From contig QXEO01002114.1 of NCBI GenBank assembly GCA_007115705.1, forward strand, positions 1,240,001 through 1,304,000: a stretch of 64,000 nt of DNA, in the 5' to 3' direction. This DNA comes from Dactylis glomerata (Eukaryota > Streptophyta > Magnoliopsida > Poales > Poaceae). The notes beneath the pieces are model-generated. The model worked only from the letters and a program-made list of their open reading frames with translations, had not been told where the DNA came from and searched no databases. Shown here in pieces: positions 10,670 through 23,502 of the stretch (position 1 is the stretch's first letter; each line of letters begins with the position of its first letter). The translations under genes and the position numbers were made by a program.

Positions 10670-12323
10670 TGAAAGGAATATGCCCGAGAGGCAATAATAA
10701 AGTTGTTATTATATTATTCCGTGTTCATAATAGATGTTTATTTCTCATGCTAGAATTGTATTAATTGGAAACATTAATACTTGTGTGATTAATAAACTAA
10801 AAGGGTTCCTAGTAAAGCCTCTCTTTTATACTAGCTCGTTGATTAACCGATGATCAAGGTTTCCTGATCATGAACATTGGATGTTGTTAATAACGGGGTC
10901 ATATCATTAGAAGAATGATGTGATGAACACTCACACCCATAGTACGAATAGCAATACGATCAAGTCATCAAGTTCTTTGCTATATCAAACTCATACGAAA
11001 TAGTTCTAATCCTCAGACCATGAGATCATGTTAATCACTGATACCGGAAGAGTACTTTGATGATATCAAACGTCACACCATCACAGGGTGATTATAAAGG
11101 TTGATTTGGGTATTCTGAAAGTATTAGTTGAGGCTCATGGATCAAGAGTGGAATTTGTCCGACCCGATGACGGGAAGATATTCTCTGGGCCCTTCTCGGT
11201 GATATTGCATTAGAATCGCTTGCAAGCATGTGACTAGGTCACAGGAATGCATTATCACGGAACGAGTAAAGAGACTTGTCGGGAACGAGATCGAACTAGG
11301 TATGGTTGATGCCAAATGATCGGATCTCGGACAAGTAATAATATCGCGAGACAAAAGGAATTAACTATGTTCGTTACTGGTTCACACGATCACTAGTTCA
11401 TCGTTGAGTAAGTGGGAGTCATCATGGATTTCCAGATCCCGCTGATGATTATTGATCGGAGAGGAGTCTCGATCATGTCCACGTTATTCACGAATCGTAG
11501 GGTGACACACTTAAGGTTCGCCGTCATTTTTGAGTGGATACGATACTCCGATTGAATTACAGGACAGCATAAGGGTTGTTTCAGAAAAGCACCGAAACTG
11601 TTTCGGGATATCGAAATAACTCAAGGGTGTATTTGTTAATATTTGTTAATTGAATGAATTAACAAATATTAAAGAAATAAAAATGTTTTATTAAATCAAT
11701 AAGTGTGAATTTTAATTAGCATGAATGTCATGCATTAAAATGGGGGTTACCTCATGTTGATGAGGGGGTTACCACCATGAAGGGAATGAAGAGGGGTCAT
11801 GAAGAGGAGGAGACCTCCTTGGCCGGCCACCCCTTGGGGGCTGCCCCTCCTCCTCTATATAAACCCCTCCCTCTCCTCCATGTCACACACTACTTGATCC
11901 TCCCCTCCTTCGCATAGTTGCTACCCAATTTCCATCTCTGCTTAGCGAAGCTTTGCCGGAATTGTAGTTCGTAGTTCATACACTTGGAGAAGTGTGTGGT
12001 GGAGTGTCCGGCGGATCCCTTCTTCCGCTGCCCCGCTGGACCGAGGGCGTGGAGGAGTCGACGTCGAGCTGTACGTGTGACCGAGCACGGGGGCGCTGCC
12101 ACTTGTGGCGCCGTGTACACGATCTTGTGATCGTCGAGTGAACCTCTACGTCGACTACGTGCGTCTTCACCGACTCTCCATCGTCAATGTTTGTGCGGGA
12201 ACGTAATCCCCGCTTACGGTCGTCGAGGGTTAGTCTCCGTTGCTACCACCTCGTAGAGTATCTTGGCTAGTTTATGTGTTCTTGCGTAGGAAAATTTTTG
12301 TTTTCTATGCTACGAACCCATCA
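10670..12323 (+). mobile_element. C1 5' LTR
   Basis: It starts TGAAAGGAATATGCCCGAGAG and ends CTACGAACCCATCA, immediately before the PBS. A TATATAAA promoter motif is at 11856-11863. Confidence 0.94.
11856..11863 (+). promoter_or_regulatory. C1 5' LTR TATA box
   Basis: TATATAAA follows a C/T-rich run. It is the standard LTR promoter position, and the motif is repeated in the 3' LTR at 18709-18716. Confidence 0.75.
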
Positions 12324-12324
12324 G

Positions 12325-12336
12325 TGGTATCAGAGC
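12325..12336 (+). other. C1 primer-binding site (tRNA-Met)
   Basis: TGGTATCAGAGC begins one base after the 5' LTR. It is the canonical initiator tRNA-Met site for plant Copia elements. Confidence 0.93.
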
Positions 12337-13504
12337 CATATCTATGCGTAGTTGGTATGCACGGCTAGAACACATGTGGATGTGGGCGTTGATGATCATG
12401 TTATTGCAATTTTTTTTTGTATTTTGGATCATAGTGGCATAGTGGGATTGAAGCTGCCCGAGACTAACCTTACGTGACCGCGTTCACGAGACTTGTCCCA
12501 CACTTGACATGCTTCGGCATATGTGGCTTTGCGGGTGTACGTTTCTGCCACTATAGTTATGATCTATTTTACAAATAGTTGTTAATAATATTTTTATCAC
12601 CGTTGTGGTTTCATGTTCGTAGGTAAGAACGGTTCTTCCTAGAAAAGCCCCAAACCACGTAAAATATGCAAGACAAATTAGAAACGTCTAACTTGTTTTT
12701 GCAGGGCATGTGATGTGATATGGTTAAATTGTTTATGTTACAAATTGTATCTAATGATCCTTTTTGTAAGTTATAAACAACCGGCAGGAGCCGTATGGTT
12801 GTCTTTACATTTAAATGGCCTGCGTGCCGTATATATATATCCAAGTGATATATTGTAATGGAGGAAGACAACCAAGGTGGCGCGCCATGGACCTTGGTGC
12901 TACGCCGGTGGAATGATGGAGATCATACCATGACGCACAAGATGGAGATCGAATGCGTGAAGGACCATATCATATCACATTATATATGCATGTGATGTTT
13001 ATCCTTTTATGCATCTTATTCTGCTTAGATTTGATCGCGCGGTAGCATTATAAGATGATCCCTCTCACATAAATATCAATATAAAAATGTGTTCTCCCAT
13101 AACATGCACCGTCAAGAAAGTTCGTCGTTTTGAGACACCTCGTGATGATCGGGTGTGATAGACTCTACGTTCACATACGACGGGTGTAAGACAGTTTTAC
13201 ACACGCAAATGTTACGGTTCTACTTGGCGAGCCTAGCATGTACAGACATGGCCTCGGAACATGAACCGAAAGGTTAAGCATGAGTCATATGGTTGATATG
13301 ATGAACATGGTGATGCTCGCCTTTGAAACTATACCGTTGCACGTGATGATCGGTTGCGGTATAGTGGATTTGGTTCGTGTAGTCACTTAAGAAAACTAGG
13401 AGGGATGTTGTTTTTAAGTGGGAGTTCACGTAGAATTTGATTTAACCTGAACTCATTCTATTATAAACTTAGTCTAAATTAACTTTGCAAATAATTTGTA
13501 GATC
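12337..13504 (+). other. C1 untranslated leader
   Basis: About 1.17 kb between the PBS and the gag start, rich in short stop codons. Parts of it (for example AGCCTAGCATGTACAGACATGG near 13227) are shared with the C2 leader near 26190, so the leader is conserved between the two families. Packaging signals are expected here but cannot be pinpointed. Confidence 0.6.
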
Positions 13505-16500
13505 ATGGCACCACCTGCTCTTAATTTCAATGCGTTCATGGAGAAAGAAAAACTAGCCACCAACGGTAGCAACTTCACCAACTGGACACTTAACTTGAGG
13601 ATCCTCCTCAATGCCTCTCAAAAGGGCTATGTGCTTGAGGCACCGCTAGGTAACCCGCCTGCAGAAGATGCTCCCGATGAAGAGAAAAATGTTTTTCTGA
13701 CTCGTAAGGAGGACCACAGTTTAGTTCATTGCGGCATACTGTATGGACTTGAGCCGGAGCTACGAAAATGTTTCGAGAACAGCAACGCTTATGATACAAT
13801 GGGAGAGTTGAAACTGATCTTCGACTCCCATACTGCCGTGGAGAGTTATGATACTTCAGAAAAGTTCTTTAGCTGCATGATGGAAGAGAACAGCTCCGTT
13901 AGCGAGCACGTACTCAAAATGTCTGGGTATGCCGATAAGCTCATCTCTTTGGGAATAACGATTCCCAATGAGTTGGAAATACATCGGGTTCTCCAATCTC
14001 TCCCACCTAGCTTCAAGGGCTTTGTGATGAACTACAACATGCAGGGCATGAGGAAGTCTCTCCCCGAGCTTCTCTCAATGCTTAAGACTGCAGAAGTGGA
14101 GATCAAAAAGGAACATCAAGTGTTGATGGTCAATAAGACCACTAGTTTCAAGAAAGGTAGAAAGGATAATAAGTCCAAGGGTAGAAACAAGAAGGACGGC
14201 AAATCTGTTGTTGGTTCTGAGAGGAAACCCAAGGCTGGTCCTAAACCTGAAACTGAGTGTTTCTACTGCAAGGAAATGGGGCACTGGAAGCGCAACTGCC
14301 CAAAGTATCTGGCGGATAAGAAGAACGGGAAGATTAACAAAGGTATATATGATATACATGTTATTGATGTGTACCTTACTAGTAGTCGCAATAGCACCTG
14401 GGTATTTGATACTGGTTCGGTTGCTCACATATGTAACTCGAAACAGGGGCTAAAGAATAAGCGGCAACTTGCGAAGGATGAGGTCACGATGTGCGTCGGC
14501 AATGGATCAAAAGTTGATGTGATCGCCGTCGGGACGCTGCCTCTACATTTACCATCTGAATTAGTTTTAAACCTGAATAAATGTTATTTGGTGCCTGCGT
14601 TGAGCATGAACATTATTTCCGAATCTTGTTTAATGCGAGACAATTATTCATTCCAGTCTGAGAACAATGGTTGTTCGATTTATATGAATAATATCTTTTA
14701 TGGACATACACCTGAGAAGAAAGGTTTATTTCTTTTGAATCTTGATAGTGATGAAACACATATTCATAATGTGAATGCCAAAAGAATTAAGTCAAATGAT
14801 GATATAGCCGCATACATGTGGCACTGCCGTTTAGGTCATATTGGTGTTAAACGCATAAAGAAGCTTCATTTGGATGGACTTCTGGAATCACTTGATTATG
14901 AATCATTTGAGACATGCGAGCCATGTCTTATGGGCAAGATGACTAGAACGCCATTTTCCGGTTCAATGGAACGGGCGACAGACTTATTGGAAATCATACA
15001 TACCGATGTATGTGGACCTATGAGTGTGCCGGCGCGTGGTGGATATCGTTATTTTGTTACTTTCACTGATGACTTAAGTAGATATGGGTATATTTACTTA
15101 ATGAAACACAAGTCTAAAACGTTTGAAAAGTTCAAAGAATTTCAGAGTGAAGTAGAGAATCATCGTAACAGAAAGATTAAATTTCTACGATCTGATCGTG
15201 GAGGAGAATATCTTAGTTACGAGTTTGGCGCACATATGAGAGAATGTGGAATAGTTTCACAACTCACTCCCGCTGGAACGCCACAACGAAATGGTGTATC
15301 CGAACGTCGTAACCGTACCTTATTGGATATGGTTCTGTCTATGATGTCTCTTACCGATCTGCCACTATCTTTTTGTGGTTATGCGCTAGAAACAGCCGCT
15401 TTCACTTTAAATAGGGCTCCATCTAAATCCGTTGAAACGACACTGTATGAATTATGGTTTGGAAACAAACCTAAGCTGTCATTTCTAAAAGTTTGGGGAT
15501 GCGATGTTTATGTGAAGAAACTTCAGCCTGATAAACTCGAACCCAAAGCGGAAAAATGCGTCTTCATAGGATACCCTAAAGAAACAATTGGGTACACCTT
15601 CTATCACAGATCCGAAGGCAAAGTGTTTGTTGCTAAGAACGGATCCTTTTTGGAGAAGGAGTTTCTCTCAAAAGGTGTGAATAGTAGGAAGGTAGAACTC
15701 GATGAGGTTATTGAACCTCCTCTTCATGAATTGGCGAGTGGCGCAGCGCCAGAAACCGTTCCGGTGGTGACTTCACCAAATGAAGTGGGAGCTAATGATG
15801 AAGATCATGAAACTCCAAAAGAGAATGCTACCGAACCTCGCAGGTCGACAAGAACACGTGCCACTCCTGAATGGTACGGTGATCTTATCGTAAATGCCAT
15901 TGTTGAGAACGATGACCCTGCGACGTATGATGAAGCAATGATGAGCCTAGATTCCAACAAATGGCATGAAGCCATGAAATCCGAAATGGAATCCATGTAT
16001 GAAAACCAAGTATGGACTTTGGTGGAACTTCCCAATGACCGAAAGGCCGTTGAGAATAAATGGATTTTCAAGAAGAAAACAGACGCTGATGGTAATGTGA
16101 CCATCTATAAAGCACGACTTGTCGCAAAAGGTTTCCGACAAATTCAAGGAATTGACTACGATGAGACTTTCTCACCCGTAGCGATGCTAAAGTCTGTTAG
16201 GATTATGTTAGCAATTGCTGCATTTTTCGATTATGAAATTTGGCAGATGGATGTGAAAACCGCGTTCCTTAATGGTAACATTGAGGAAGAGTTGTACATG
16301 GTACAGCCCAAAGGTTTTGTTGATCCTAAGGATGCTAACAAGGTATGCAAACTTCAACGATCCATCTATGGACTGAAGCAAGCATCCCGGAGTTGGAATC
16401 TCCGTTTTTGACGAAGTTATCAAAGGGTTTGGATTTGTCAAAACTTATGGAGAAACTTGTATTTACAAGAAAGTGAGTGGGAGCTCTGTAGCATTTCTAA

Positions 16501-17489
16501 TATTATATGTGGATGACATATTGCTGATTGGAAATGATACGGAACTTTTGAAGAGCATAAAAGATTACTTAAACAGTAAGTTTTCGATGAAAGACCTTGG
16601 TGAAGCGGCGTATATTTTAGGCATCAAAATCTATAGAGATAGATCAAGACGCTTAATTGGGCTATCACAAAGTACATACCTTGACAAGATTCTAAAGAGG
16701 TTTAGAATGGAGGATAGTAAGAAAGGGTTCTTACCTATGTTGCAAGGAAAGATCTTGAGTAAGACTCAAGGTCCGGCTACAGCTGAAGATAGAGAAGAGA
16801 TGAATAAGATTCCCTATGCCTCTGCCATAGGCTCTATCATGTATGCCATGTTATGTACAAGACCAGATGTGGCACATGCTATTAGTTTGACTAGTAGGTA
16901 CCAATCTGATCCAGGTTTGGAACACTGGACGGCGGTCAAGAATATCCTTAAGTACTTACGAAGGACTAAGGATATGTTTCTCGTATATGGCGGTGAAGAA
17001 GAGCTCGTCGCAAGTTGTTACGTCGATGCTAGCTTCGACACTGATCCGGATGACTCTAAGTCTCAATCCGGGTACGTATTTGTTATGAATGGAGGAGCAG
17101 TAAGCTGGAGGAGTTCCAAGCAAAGCGTGGTGGCGAGATCAACAACAGAGGCGGAATACATTGCTGCTTCAGAAGCAGCGGAGGAAGCAGTTTGGATGAA
17201 GGAGTTCATATCCGAACTGGGTGTGGTTCCGAGTGCATTGGATCCAATGGTTATCTATTGCGACAACAATGGTGCCATAGCCAATACTCAGGAGCCAAGG
17301 TCTCACAAGAAATTCAAGCATGTAAAGCGCCGATTTCACTCCATCCGTGAGCATGTCACGGATGGTGATGTAAAGATTTGCAAAGTACACACGGATCTGA
17401 ATGTGGCAGATCCGCTGACTAAAGCTCTCCCCAAGGCAAAACATGATCAGCACCAGAACTCAATGGGTGTTAGATTCATCACTATGTAA
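13505..17489 (+). pseudogene. C1 gag-pol polyprotein with one frameshift
   Basis: The first ORF (13505-16411, 968 codons) starts MAPPALNFNAFMEKEKLATN, typical of Copia gag. It carries a zinc knuckle CFYCKEMGHWKRNC (about residues 252-265), the protease motif WVFDTG (about 299-304), the GAG-pre-integrase zinc site HCRLGH...CEPC (about 440-474) and an integrase core with Asp501, Asp564 and Glu600, giving DD35E spacing. The reverse transcriptase begins with WQMDVKTAFLNG. It stops at 16411 because a run of five T (16405-16409) puts the frame out by one. The frame continues in the second ORF (16473-17489) with the RT active site YVDD (residues 12-15 of that ORF) and then RNase H to a stop at 17487-17489. 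All five activities are otherwise present, so the copy is a recent casualty. A sequencing slip in the T run is the alternative. Confidence 0.93.
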
Positions 17490-17511
17490 TCTAGATTATT
17501 GACTCTAGTGC

Positions 17512-17521
17512 AAGTGGGAGA
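17512..17521 (+). other. C1 polypurine tract
   Basis: AAGTGGGAGA directly precedes the 3' LTR; C2 has an identical tract. Confidence 0.85.
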
Positions 17522-17522
17522 C

Positions 17523-19202
17523 TGAAAGGAATATGCCCGAGAGGCAATAATAAAGTTGTTATTATATTATTCCGTGTTCATAATAGATGTTTATTTCTCA
17601 TGCTAGAATTGTATTAATCGGAAACATTAATACTTGTGTGATTAATAAACTAAAAGGGTTCCTAGTAAAGCCTCTCTTTTATACTAGCTCGTTGATTAAC
17701 CGATGATCAAGGTTTCCTGATCATGAACATTGGATGTTGTTAATAACGGGGTCATATCATTAGAAGAATGATGTGATGAACACTCACACCCATAGTACGA
17801 ATAGCAATACGATCAAGTCATCAAGTTCTTTGCTATATCAAACTCATACGAAATAGTTCTAATCCTCAGACCATGAGATCATGTTAATCACTGATACCGG
17901 AAGAGTACTTTGATGATATCAAACGTCACACCATCACAGGGTGATTATAAAGGTTGATTTGGGTATTCTGAAAGTATTAGTTGAGGCTCATGGATCAAGA
18001 GTGGAATTTGTCCGACCCGATGATGGGAAGATATTCTCTGGGCCCTTCTCGGTGATATTGCATTAGAATCGCTTGCAAGCATGTGACTAGGTCACAGGAA
18101 TGCATTATCACGGAACGAGTAAAGAGACTTGTCGGGAACGAGATCGAACTAGGTATGGTTGATGCCAAATGATCGGATCTCGGACAAGTAATAATATCGC
18201 GAGACAAAAGGAATTAACTATGTTCGTTACTGGTTCACACGATCACTAGTTCATCGTTGAGTAAGTGGGAGTCATCATGGATTTCCAGATCCCGCTGATG
18301 ATTATTGACCGGAGAGGAGTATCGATCATGTCCACGTTATTCACGAACCGTAGGGTGACACACTTAAGGTTCGCCGTCATTTTTGAGTGGATACGATACT
18401 CCGATTGAATTACAGGACAGCATAAGGGTTGTTTCAGAAAAGCACCTAAACTGTTTCAGGATATCGAAATAACTCAAGGGTGTATTTGTTAATGTTTGTT
18501 AATTAAATGAATTAACAAATATTAAAGAAATAAAAATGTTTTATTAAATCAATAAGTGTGAATTTTAATTAGCATGAATGTCATGCATTAAAATGGGGGT
18601 TACCTCATGTTGATGAGGGGGTTACCACCATGAAGGGAATGAAGAGGGGTCATGAAGAGGAGGAGACATCCTTGGCCGGCCACCCCTTGGGGGCTGCCCC
18701 TCCTCCTCTATATAAACCCCTCCCTCTCCTCCATGTCACACACTACTTGATCCTCCCCTCCTTTGCATAGTTGCTACCCAATTTCCGTCTCTGCTTAGCG
18801 AAGCTCTGCCGGAATTGTAGTTCATAGTTCATACACTTGGAGAAGTGTGTGGTGGATTGTCCGGTGGATCCCTTCTTCCGCTGCCCCGCTGGACCGAGGG
18901 CGTGGAGGAGTCGACGTCGAGCTGTACGTGTGACCGAGCACGGGGGCGCTGCCACTTGTGGCGCCGTGTACACGATCTTGTGATCGTCGAGTGAACCTCT
19001 ACGTCGACTACGTCAAGTGAACAACTAGGTCGACTACGTGTGTCTTCACCGACTCTCTATCGTCAACGTTTATGCGGGAACGTAATCCCCGCTTACGGTC
19101 GTCGAGGGTTAGTCTCCGTTGCTACCACCTCGTAGAGTATCTTGGCTAGTTTATGTGTTCTTGCGTAGGAATTTTTTTGTTTTCTATGCTACGAACCCAT
19201 CA
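17523..19202 (+). mobile_element. C1 3' LTR
   Basis: 1,680 bp with the same termini as the 5' LTR. It is 26 bp longer because of a local imperfect duplication around 19013-19039 (GTCGACTACGT repeated). Confidence 0.94.
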
Positions 19203-19207
19203 GTGGT
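19203..19207. repeat. C1 target-site duplication, right copy (GTGGT)
   Basis: GTGGT directly follows the 3' LTR end ACCCATCA and matches 10665-10669. Confidence 0.93.
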
Positions 19208-20759
19208 TGCACTGGAAGCTTCATGACTTGAACGTCTCCAATCTCTTTGCTCCTGGGTGGCCGTCCACAAGTGAGATACACCTGGTGGTTCAGAGATTTG
19301 ACGACATGACCCCAGGGAACCACTCAACATAACCCAAACAAAGCCACATCCACCCAGATGATTCATTAACTTAGTTGTTTTCTTAGTTTTTGCAAAACAA
19401 GGTTTTCAACACTTAGCCAAAAAAATATGTGTTAATCCTTCCCACAACAAGTGTAAAAGCAAAGTCCTATAGCAGCAGCAATTCTACTAGGAGATGCAAA
19501 GCTAGGCAAGCTAGACAAAAACTTAGCATAAAATCTAGCAAGCTAAAGGCAAGAAATCATAAAAACACCTACACATGCATCTTCTACTAGAAAAGCTACA
19601 AGACAAAACTTTCAGTGGGACAAGGGAACATGGTGACACTTGCCTTGATTGAAGTTGTTCACGCACTCGTCACAATCGCAGTAGTTGCACTCTTCGCAAT
19701 CTACACGTTTAAATAACATCACAATAAATAACAAGACAAGACAAACAATGCATAGGCAACAATGCATGCATGATGAGTTAACAGCAAACAATTAGTCTCT
19801 GGTTGTTTAATTGAATGATGCATGCAAAAGATTTTATGCATAAACAAATCTTTGTTTGCAAAATAGAAAGTTTGAAGGGTTAAAACAACTTATTTAAACT
19901 TTTGTTGTTAATGTAGTAACGGAATTTAGTTTTTGGTTCTCTGGATAGACAATTCAAATTTCGACCATATGCAAAAAGAATCAACTCGATTGCATTTATA
20001 GAATTAAAGATATACTAGAAATACTCAATTAGAGAGTTTGAAAAATTCGTAACAGTTAAGTTACGAAAACCAGAAATTTTATTACAGATTAAAATGTTAC
20101 GTATTTTTCTGAATCCAACGATATCTTATTTATCTAAAACAGACTTGTAGATCTTTTTCTATGGATTTTACAAGATTTGCACATTCGAATTACAGAAAAG
20201 CGGGTTTTAATAAGAAAGCTGATCACCACATGACGCAATCTGATTGGGTTATACCTGTTCGCGCAGATCAGCAAGCTAGACCATCGAATCTAAAGCATGA
20301 TGGATGGCTGAGATTAAATCTGGGAAGCTCACCGGAAAAGATGGCCGGCGACGGTGGTGGTGGTGCTCGGATGTCGACGGTGGCAGTGCTCTGGCGATCT
20401 CTCGACGTGGTGAAGTAGATGACGACGTTTAGCTCCTCGCGGCAGTCACGAAGGTCTCCTCGGAAATTTCTCCTTCTTCCCAGATCGACGGTGACGTGCG
20501 GATGGAGATGAAGATCTCCGGCGATACTCCGGCGAGAAATTACCGGCGATTCGGCGATCTACAGATGGGGAAAAAGGTTTAGGGCGACTTTGTACTGCAA
20601 GGGAACGAGCTTAGGACGAAAATAAAGAGCAGGGGAGGTCCGGTTTGCTGGTGACCTGAGCTCCCGAAGCTCCAATGGCGGTGGCGGCGGCTATATCCGT
20701 GGGGCGGCTAGGGTTTGGTGTCTTTTCGGAAAAGATCGGACGAGGGGAGGGCGCTGGGT

Positions 20760-20767
20760 CTTTATAG
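20760..20767 (-). promoter_or_regulatory. Putative TATA box in element B 5' LTR
   Basis: CTATAAAG on the minus strand lies between GC-rich blocks, the usual place for an LTR promoter. The matching segment is deleted from the other LTR of this element. Confidence 0.5.
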
Positions 20768-21283
20768 GAGAGGGGGGCGTGCGGAATCGAACGAAATCCA
20801 CCGATTTGCAGGGTCCCGTTCGGTTCCATTAGTTGTAGACGTTCAGATCTTTCCGTCCAGAGGTCGGGGATGACGTATAGGGCCCACCAGTCAGCAAAAA
20901 AAAAGGAAAAAGTGGGCAGCTGGCTGTACTAGTGCGGCCGTGATGGCCTTGTGAGCGCTGCGCACGCGCGCATGTGTGGGCTGGCTGGCCCAGCCTTTTT
21001 TTCAATATGTTTTTTTTCCTTTTTGTTTTCTTTTCTAGAAAATGTTTTTGGACTTCAATTTACGAGAAACGAATTTCTATGTATTCCTGAAATCATAAAT
21101 ACTATTTTAGGACATTGTGAGACTATTTCTCTGCCCAAAAAAAATATCAAAATAATTTTTGTAGGCTATTGCCTAATAGCTATTTAGACAATTCGAAAAG
21201 AATATTGATTTTTTTTAGAATAATTTTCAAAATATGGATGAATGCATGATGAAATTCCCAAATCTAAAATCCGGGATGTTACA

Positions 21284-21288
21284 GTAAA
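21284..21288. repeat. Target-site duplication of element B, right copy (GTAAA)
   Basis: GTAAA directly follows the right LTR terminus and matches 1398-1402. The LTR A sequence continues from here. Confidence 0.9.
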
Positions 21289-22452
21289 AGGGTGAATTAT
21301 AATGAATTTCCTATTCCTATTTAACATTAGAATAGCAATTTAATTCCCTAAAACTTTCTGTAGAACCTAAAATTCTATCAGAGACCATATTGGAAAGCTA
21401 CTGCAATGCACAACACACCAGAGGTGGAATCACTCAAAAATAATAAACCTACTGTGCACAATAATTGAAACAAAGCAAATCTTTATTATCACCAAAATAA
21501 TTACTGCAGGCAATAAATACTCCTAAAATAGTAAATCCAGGTTCTATAGCTTCACATAATAGCAAGGCACCACTGAAAATTGGAAACACACAATTTCATT
21601 TCACCAAACTACAGATTTTGATTTATGATTGAAAACCACTAGATCTATACTATTTAACTACCAGATAATATTTAGAGTCCTAAAAATTAAACATGCAGTA
21701 CCAGGCTGGATAACATTGCAAGGATCATAGCAAAATTTGAATCACAATTTTTCGAGGTCTAGAAAATTTTCTAAGCATTTTAGTTTGCAGCAGTGAATAA
21801 TTAACAGATAAATACTTAGGGAAAAAAAAGAAAAAGGGCCGGATCTGGCCAGGCCTCGCCAGATCTAGGCCGGATCAGCCCAGCTGGCTCGCCGGCCAGC
21901 CCGGCATCGACCGAAGCGGTACGGGGGCCTCCCGACCGTCCGATTAGAAGGCGACCGACGGCGGATCGCCGTCGTCCTCGTCGCCATCTGCATGCACGCG
22001 CGGGGAACAGCTCCGGCTAGGGTTTCGCAGGGGAGAAGCTCACCGAGGTCGTCGAGGCTATCCGAGGGCGGGAATCGGTCGCGGCGTGGTCCGGGATGGC
22101 AGGTGCAGGCTCAGTTCTTGCATGCAGAGGCTGGGGGTGCGCGCGTGCTCCTCTGGTGTCCGAGCGTCTATGGTGATGGCGTCGTCGGCCTTGGCTCACC
22201 TAGAAGCAAACAAGGGCGAGGTGAGTTCTGGATGATGCGATGGAGCTCCGCGGTTCAGAGAGGAAGCAGAGAGGGAGAGCGGCTGGTCAACGGCAACCTC
22301 CACCTTCCCGATGGCGATCTACCCGAAGCTCCGAGCGCTCCGGCGATGGATTCGCCTCGGCTGCAAGGTGGAGAGGATGAGCAGGAGAGAGAGAGAGAGT
22401 GGAGAGGGTAAGAATGAGCAACAGGGGACGGTTCGAGAGGAGGGGCTCGGTC

Positions 22453-22458
22453 TTTATA
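22453..22458 (-). promoter_or_regulatory. Putative TATA box in LTR A
   Basis: The minus strand reads GGTATAAAGACCG in the GC-rich block, closely matching CTATAAAGACCC of LTR B (20760-20767) in wording and placement. Confidence 0.5.
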
Positions 22459-23497
22459 CCGTCGGGGTGAGCTCGGTCCACGGTGCGTTTCGTCGAAAAT
22501 GATTGGGTACCGCTGGCGGTGCTCTGGAGCGGCGTAGTGCGCTAAGTGCAGGGGTATAGGTGGCGGTGTCGGTGGCTGCTCGTCTCGGTCGGAAAACAGG
22601 CGGGTTCAGTACCATTGCAGGAAAAACGGTGTGTGGCGGGGTCGCTATGGTGCACCACGGTGCTGGGCAAGGGTGGAGGCGCGTCGTGCATGCGACGCCG
22701 TGCAGGTGCGCGTGCATTGCGGTGCAGGAGGAGCTCTGCATGTGCGGGAACGCGGCACACGCACTGTGCGCTCTGGGCAGCCCGGTCGTGTCGGTTTGGT
22801 GTGGTCGGGGCGGCGTGCACGGTGGGTCTAGGGTCTAGGCGGCTCAGGGAATTGGTCGTCGAGGTCGACACGAGGCTGGTGGCGAGGTGACGGGTCCGGA
22901 GACGGTCGGTGCTGCTCTGCCCCAGTTGGGCGCCCACGGTGGCCATGGCGATGGTCACAGGGGCAGGAGGAGTAGGGCGGGGAAGTCACTACGGCGTGGG
23001 GTTGTGCTAGGGTTCTTGTAGAGTGGCACACACCCGTTGGGGCTTCACAGAGGTGGCGGTGGTCGAAAGTAAGGGAGAAGGGAGAGAGTGCTGGTAGGGT
23101 GGCCTCGGGCTCCTCCTCTTCCCCTCAACTCCAACCAGATACAACAAGAGGTCGATCTGTGTCAAGATTTCCTGCTGGAGCTGCTAAAGAACTGCTGGTG
23201 AATCCTCTTGGTCGGTTTGCATGAATGGAAAAGAAAGAAAGAAGAATAGACAAGGCTAGGGTGTGCATGGCCAAATTTAAATTCCTCCAAACTAGATTTG
23301 AAAATCTACCTAGGATAGTTTCCAGAGGTTTCAAACATGATCAAGAGCTCATGGAAATTTTTTGAAGATTTTTGAGTTAGATGTGCTAGGGTTTTGGAGA
23401 AGTCTCTATTTTCAATAAAGAAGCAAAAATAAAAGAGAAATAAAAGAGTAGGTGATGTGATCAAGCAAGAATCCATGCTAGGGTTTTTGGTGCACAC

Positions 23498-23502
23498 AAG
23501 CT
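23498..23502. repeat. C2 target-site duplication, left copy (AAGCT)
   Basis: AAGCT precedes the LTR start TGAAGGAAATATG and matches 31923-31927. Confidence 0.93.

Larger units (their letters stand above)
10670..19202 (+). mobile_element. Copia element C1, BARE/Angela-like, nearly intact
   Basis: An 8.5-kb plus-strand element has LTRs of 1,654 and 1,680 bp, flanked by the 5-bp duplication GTGGT (10665-10669 and 19203-19207). It has a tRNA-Met PBS, a polypurine tract and a complete Copia domain order gag-protease-integrase-RT-RNase H. By eye the LTRs differ by roughly twenty substitutions plus one 26-bp duplication, so it is fairly young. It lies inside the 5' LTR of element B. A frameshift in the RT region is the only clear coding lesion. 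Confidence 0.95.
1403..21283 (-). mobile_element. Gypsy element B: gag-only, non-autonomous LTR retrotransposon with nested insertions
   Basis: Two homologous LTRs lie in the same orientation (1403-4357 and 9828-21283, the second interrupted by C1). A perfect 5-bp duplication GTAAA flanks the element at 1398-1402 and 21284-21288. The minus-strand LTR begins TGTAACATCCC; a tRNA-Met-type PBS lies beside the right LTR and a polypurine tract beside the left LTR, which fixes the orientation. Without the hAT insertion the internal region is only about 2.7 kb. It encodes an upstream coiled-coil ORF and a gag with one zinc knuckle. No protease, reverse transcriptase, RNase H or integrase motif was found, so the element resembles the TR-GAG class and would need enzymes from a partner element. 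Confidence 0.88.
9828..21283 (-). mobile_element. Element B 5' LTR (minus orientation), interrupted by Copia C1
   Basis: Plus-strand termini are TGTAGCGTACCTG and CCGGGATGTTACA. Removing C1 (10670-19202) and one GTGGT copy leaves about 2.92 kb, close to the 2.96-kb left LTR. The two halves join seamlessly in the phrase CTTGTGGTTGCACTGGAAGC, which is intact in the left LTR at 2238-2257. Confidence 0.88.
21284..23502 (-). mobile_element. Gypsy element A, LTR segment 2 of 3
   Basis: This continues LTR A to the right of element B. It is AT-rich to about 21830, then GC-rich to about 23100, resembling the GC-rich promoter block of LTR B. Several overlapping ORFs in 21990-23030 occur on both strands and reflect base composition. 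A minus-strand TATA-like motif is at 22453-22458 and a short (AG)n run at 22383-22398. The segment ends where C2 was inserted. Confidence 0.7.

Noticed and set aside
13505..17489. Possibility that the C1 frame break is programmed ribosomal frameshifting
   Set aside because: Copia elements normally use one frame here. The break lies within the polymerase domain rather than between gag and pol, and the five-T run fits a simple indel.
21990..23030. Several 60-140-codon ORFs in LTR A
   Set aside because: Mutually overlapping on both strands, compositionally driven, and located in the LTR promoter block.
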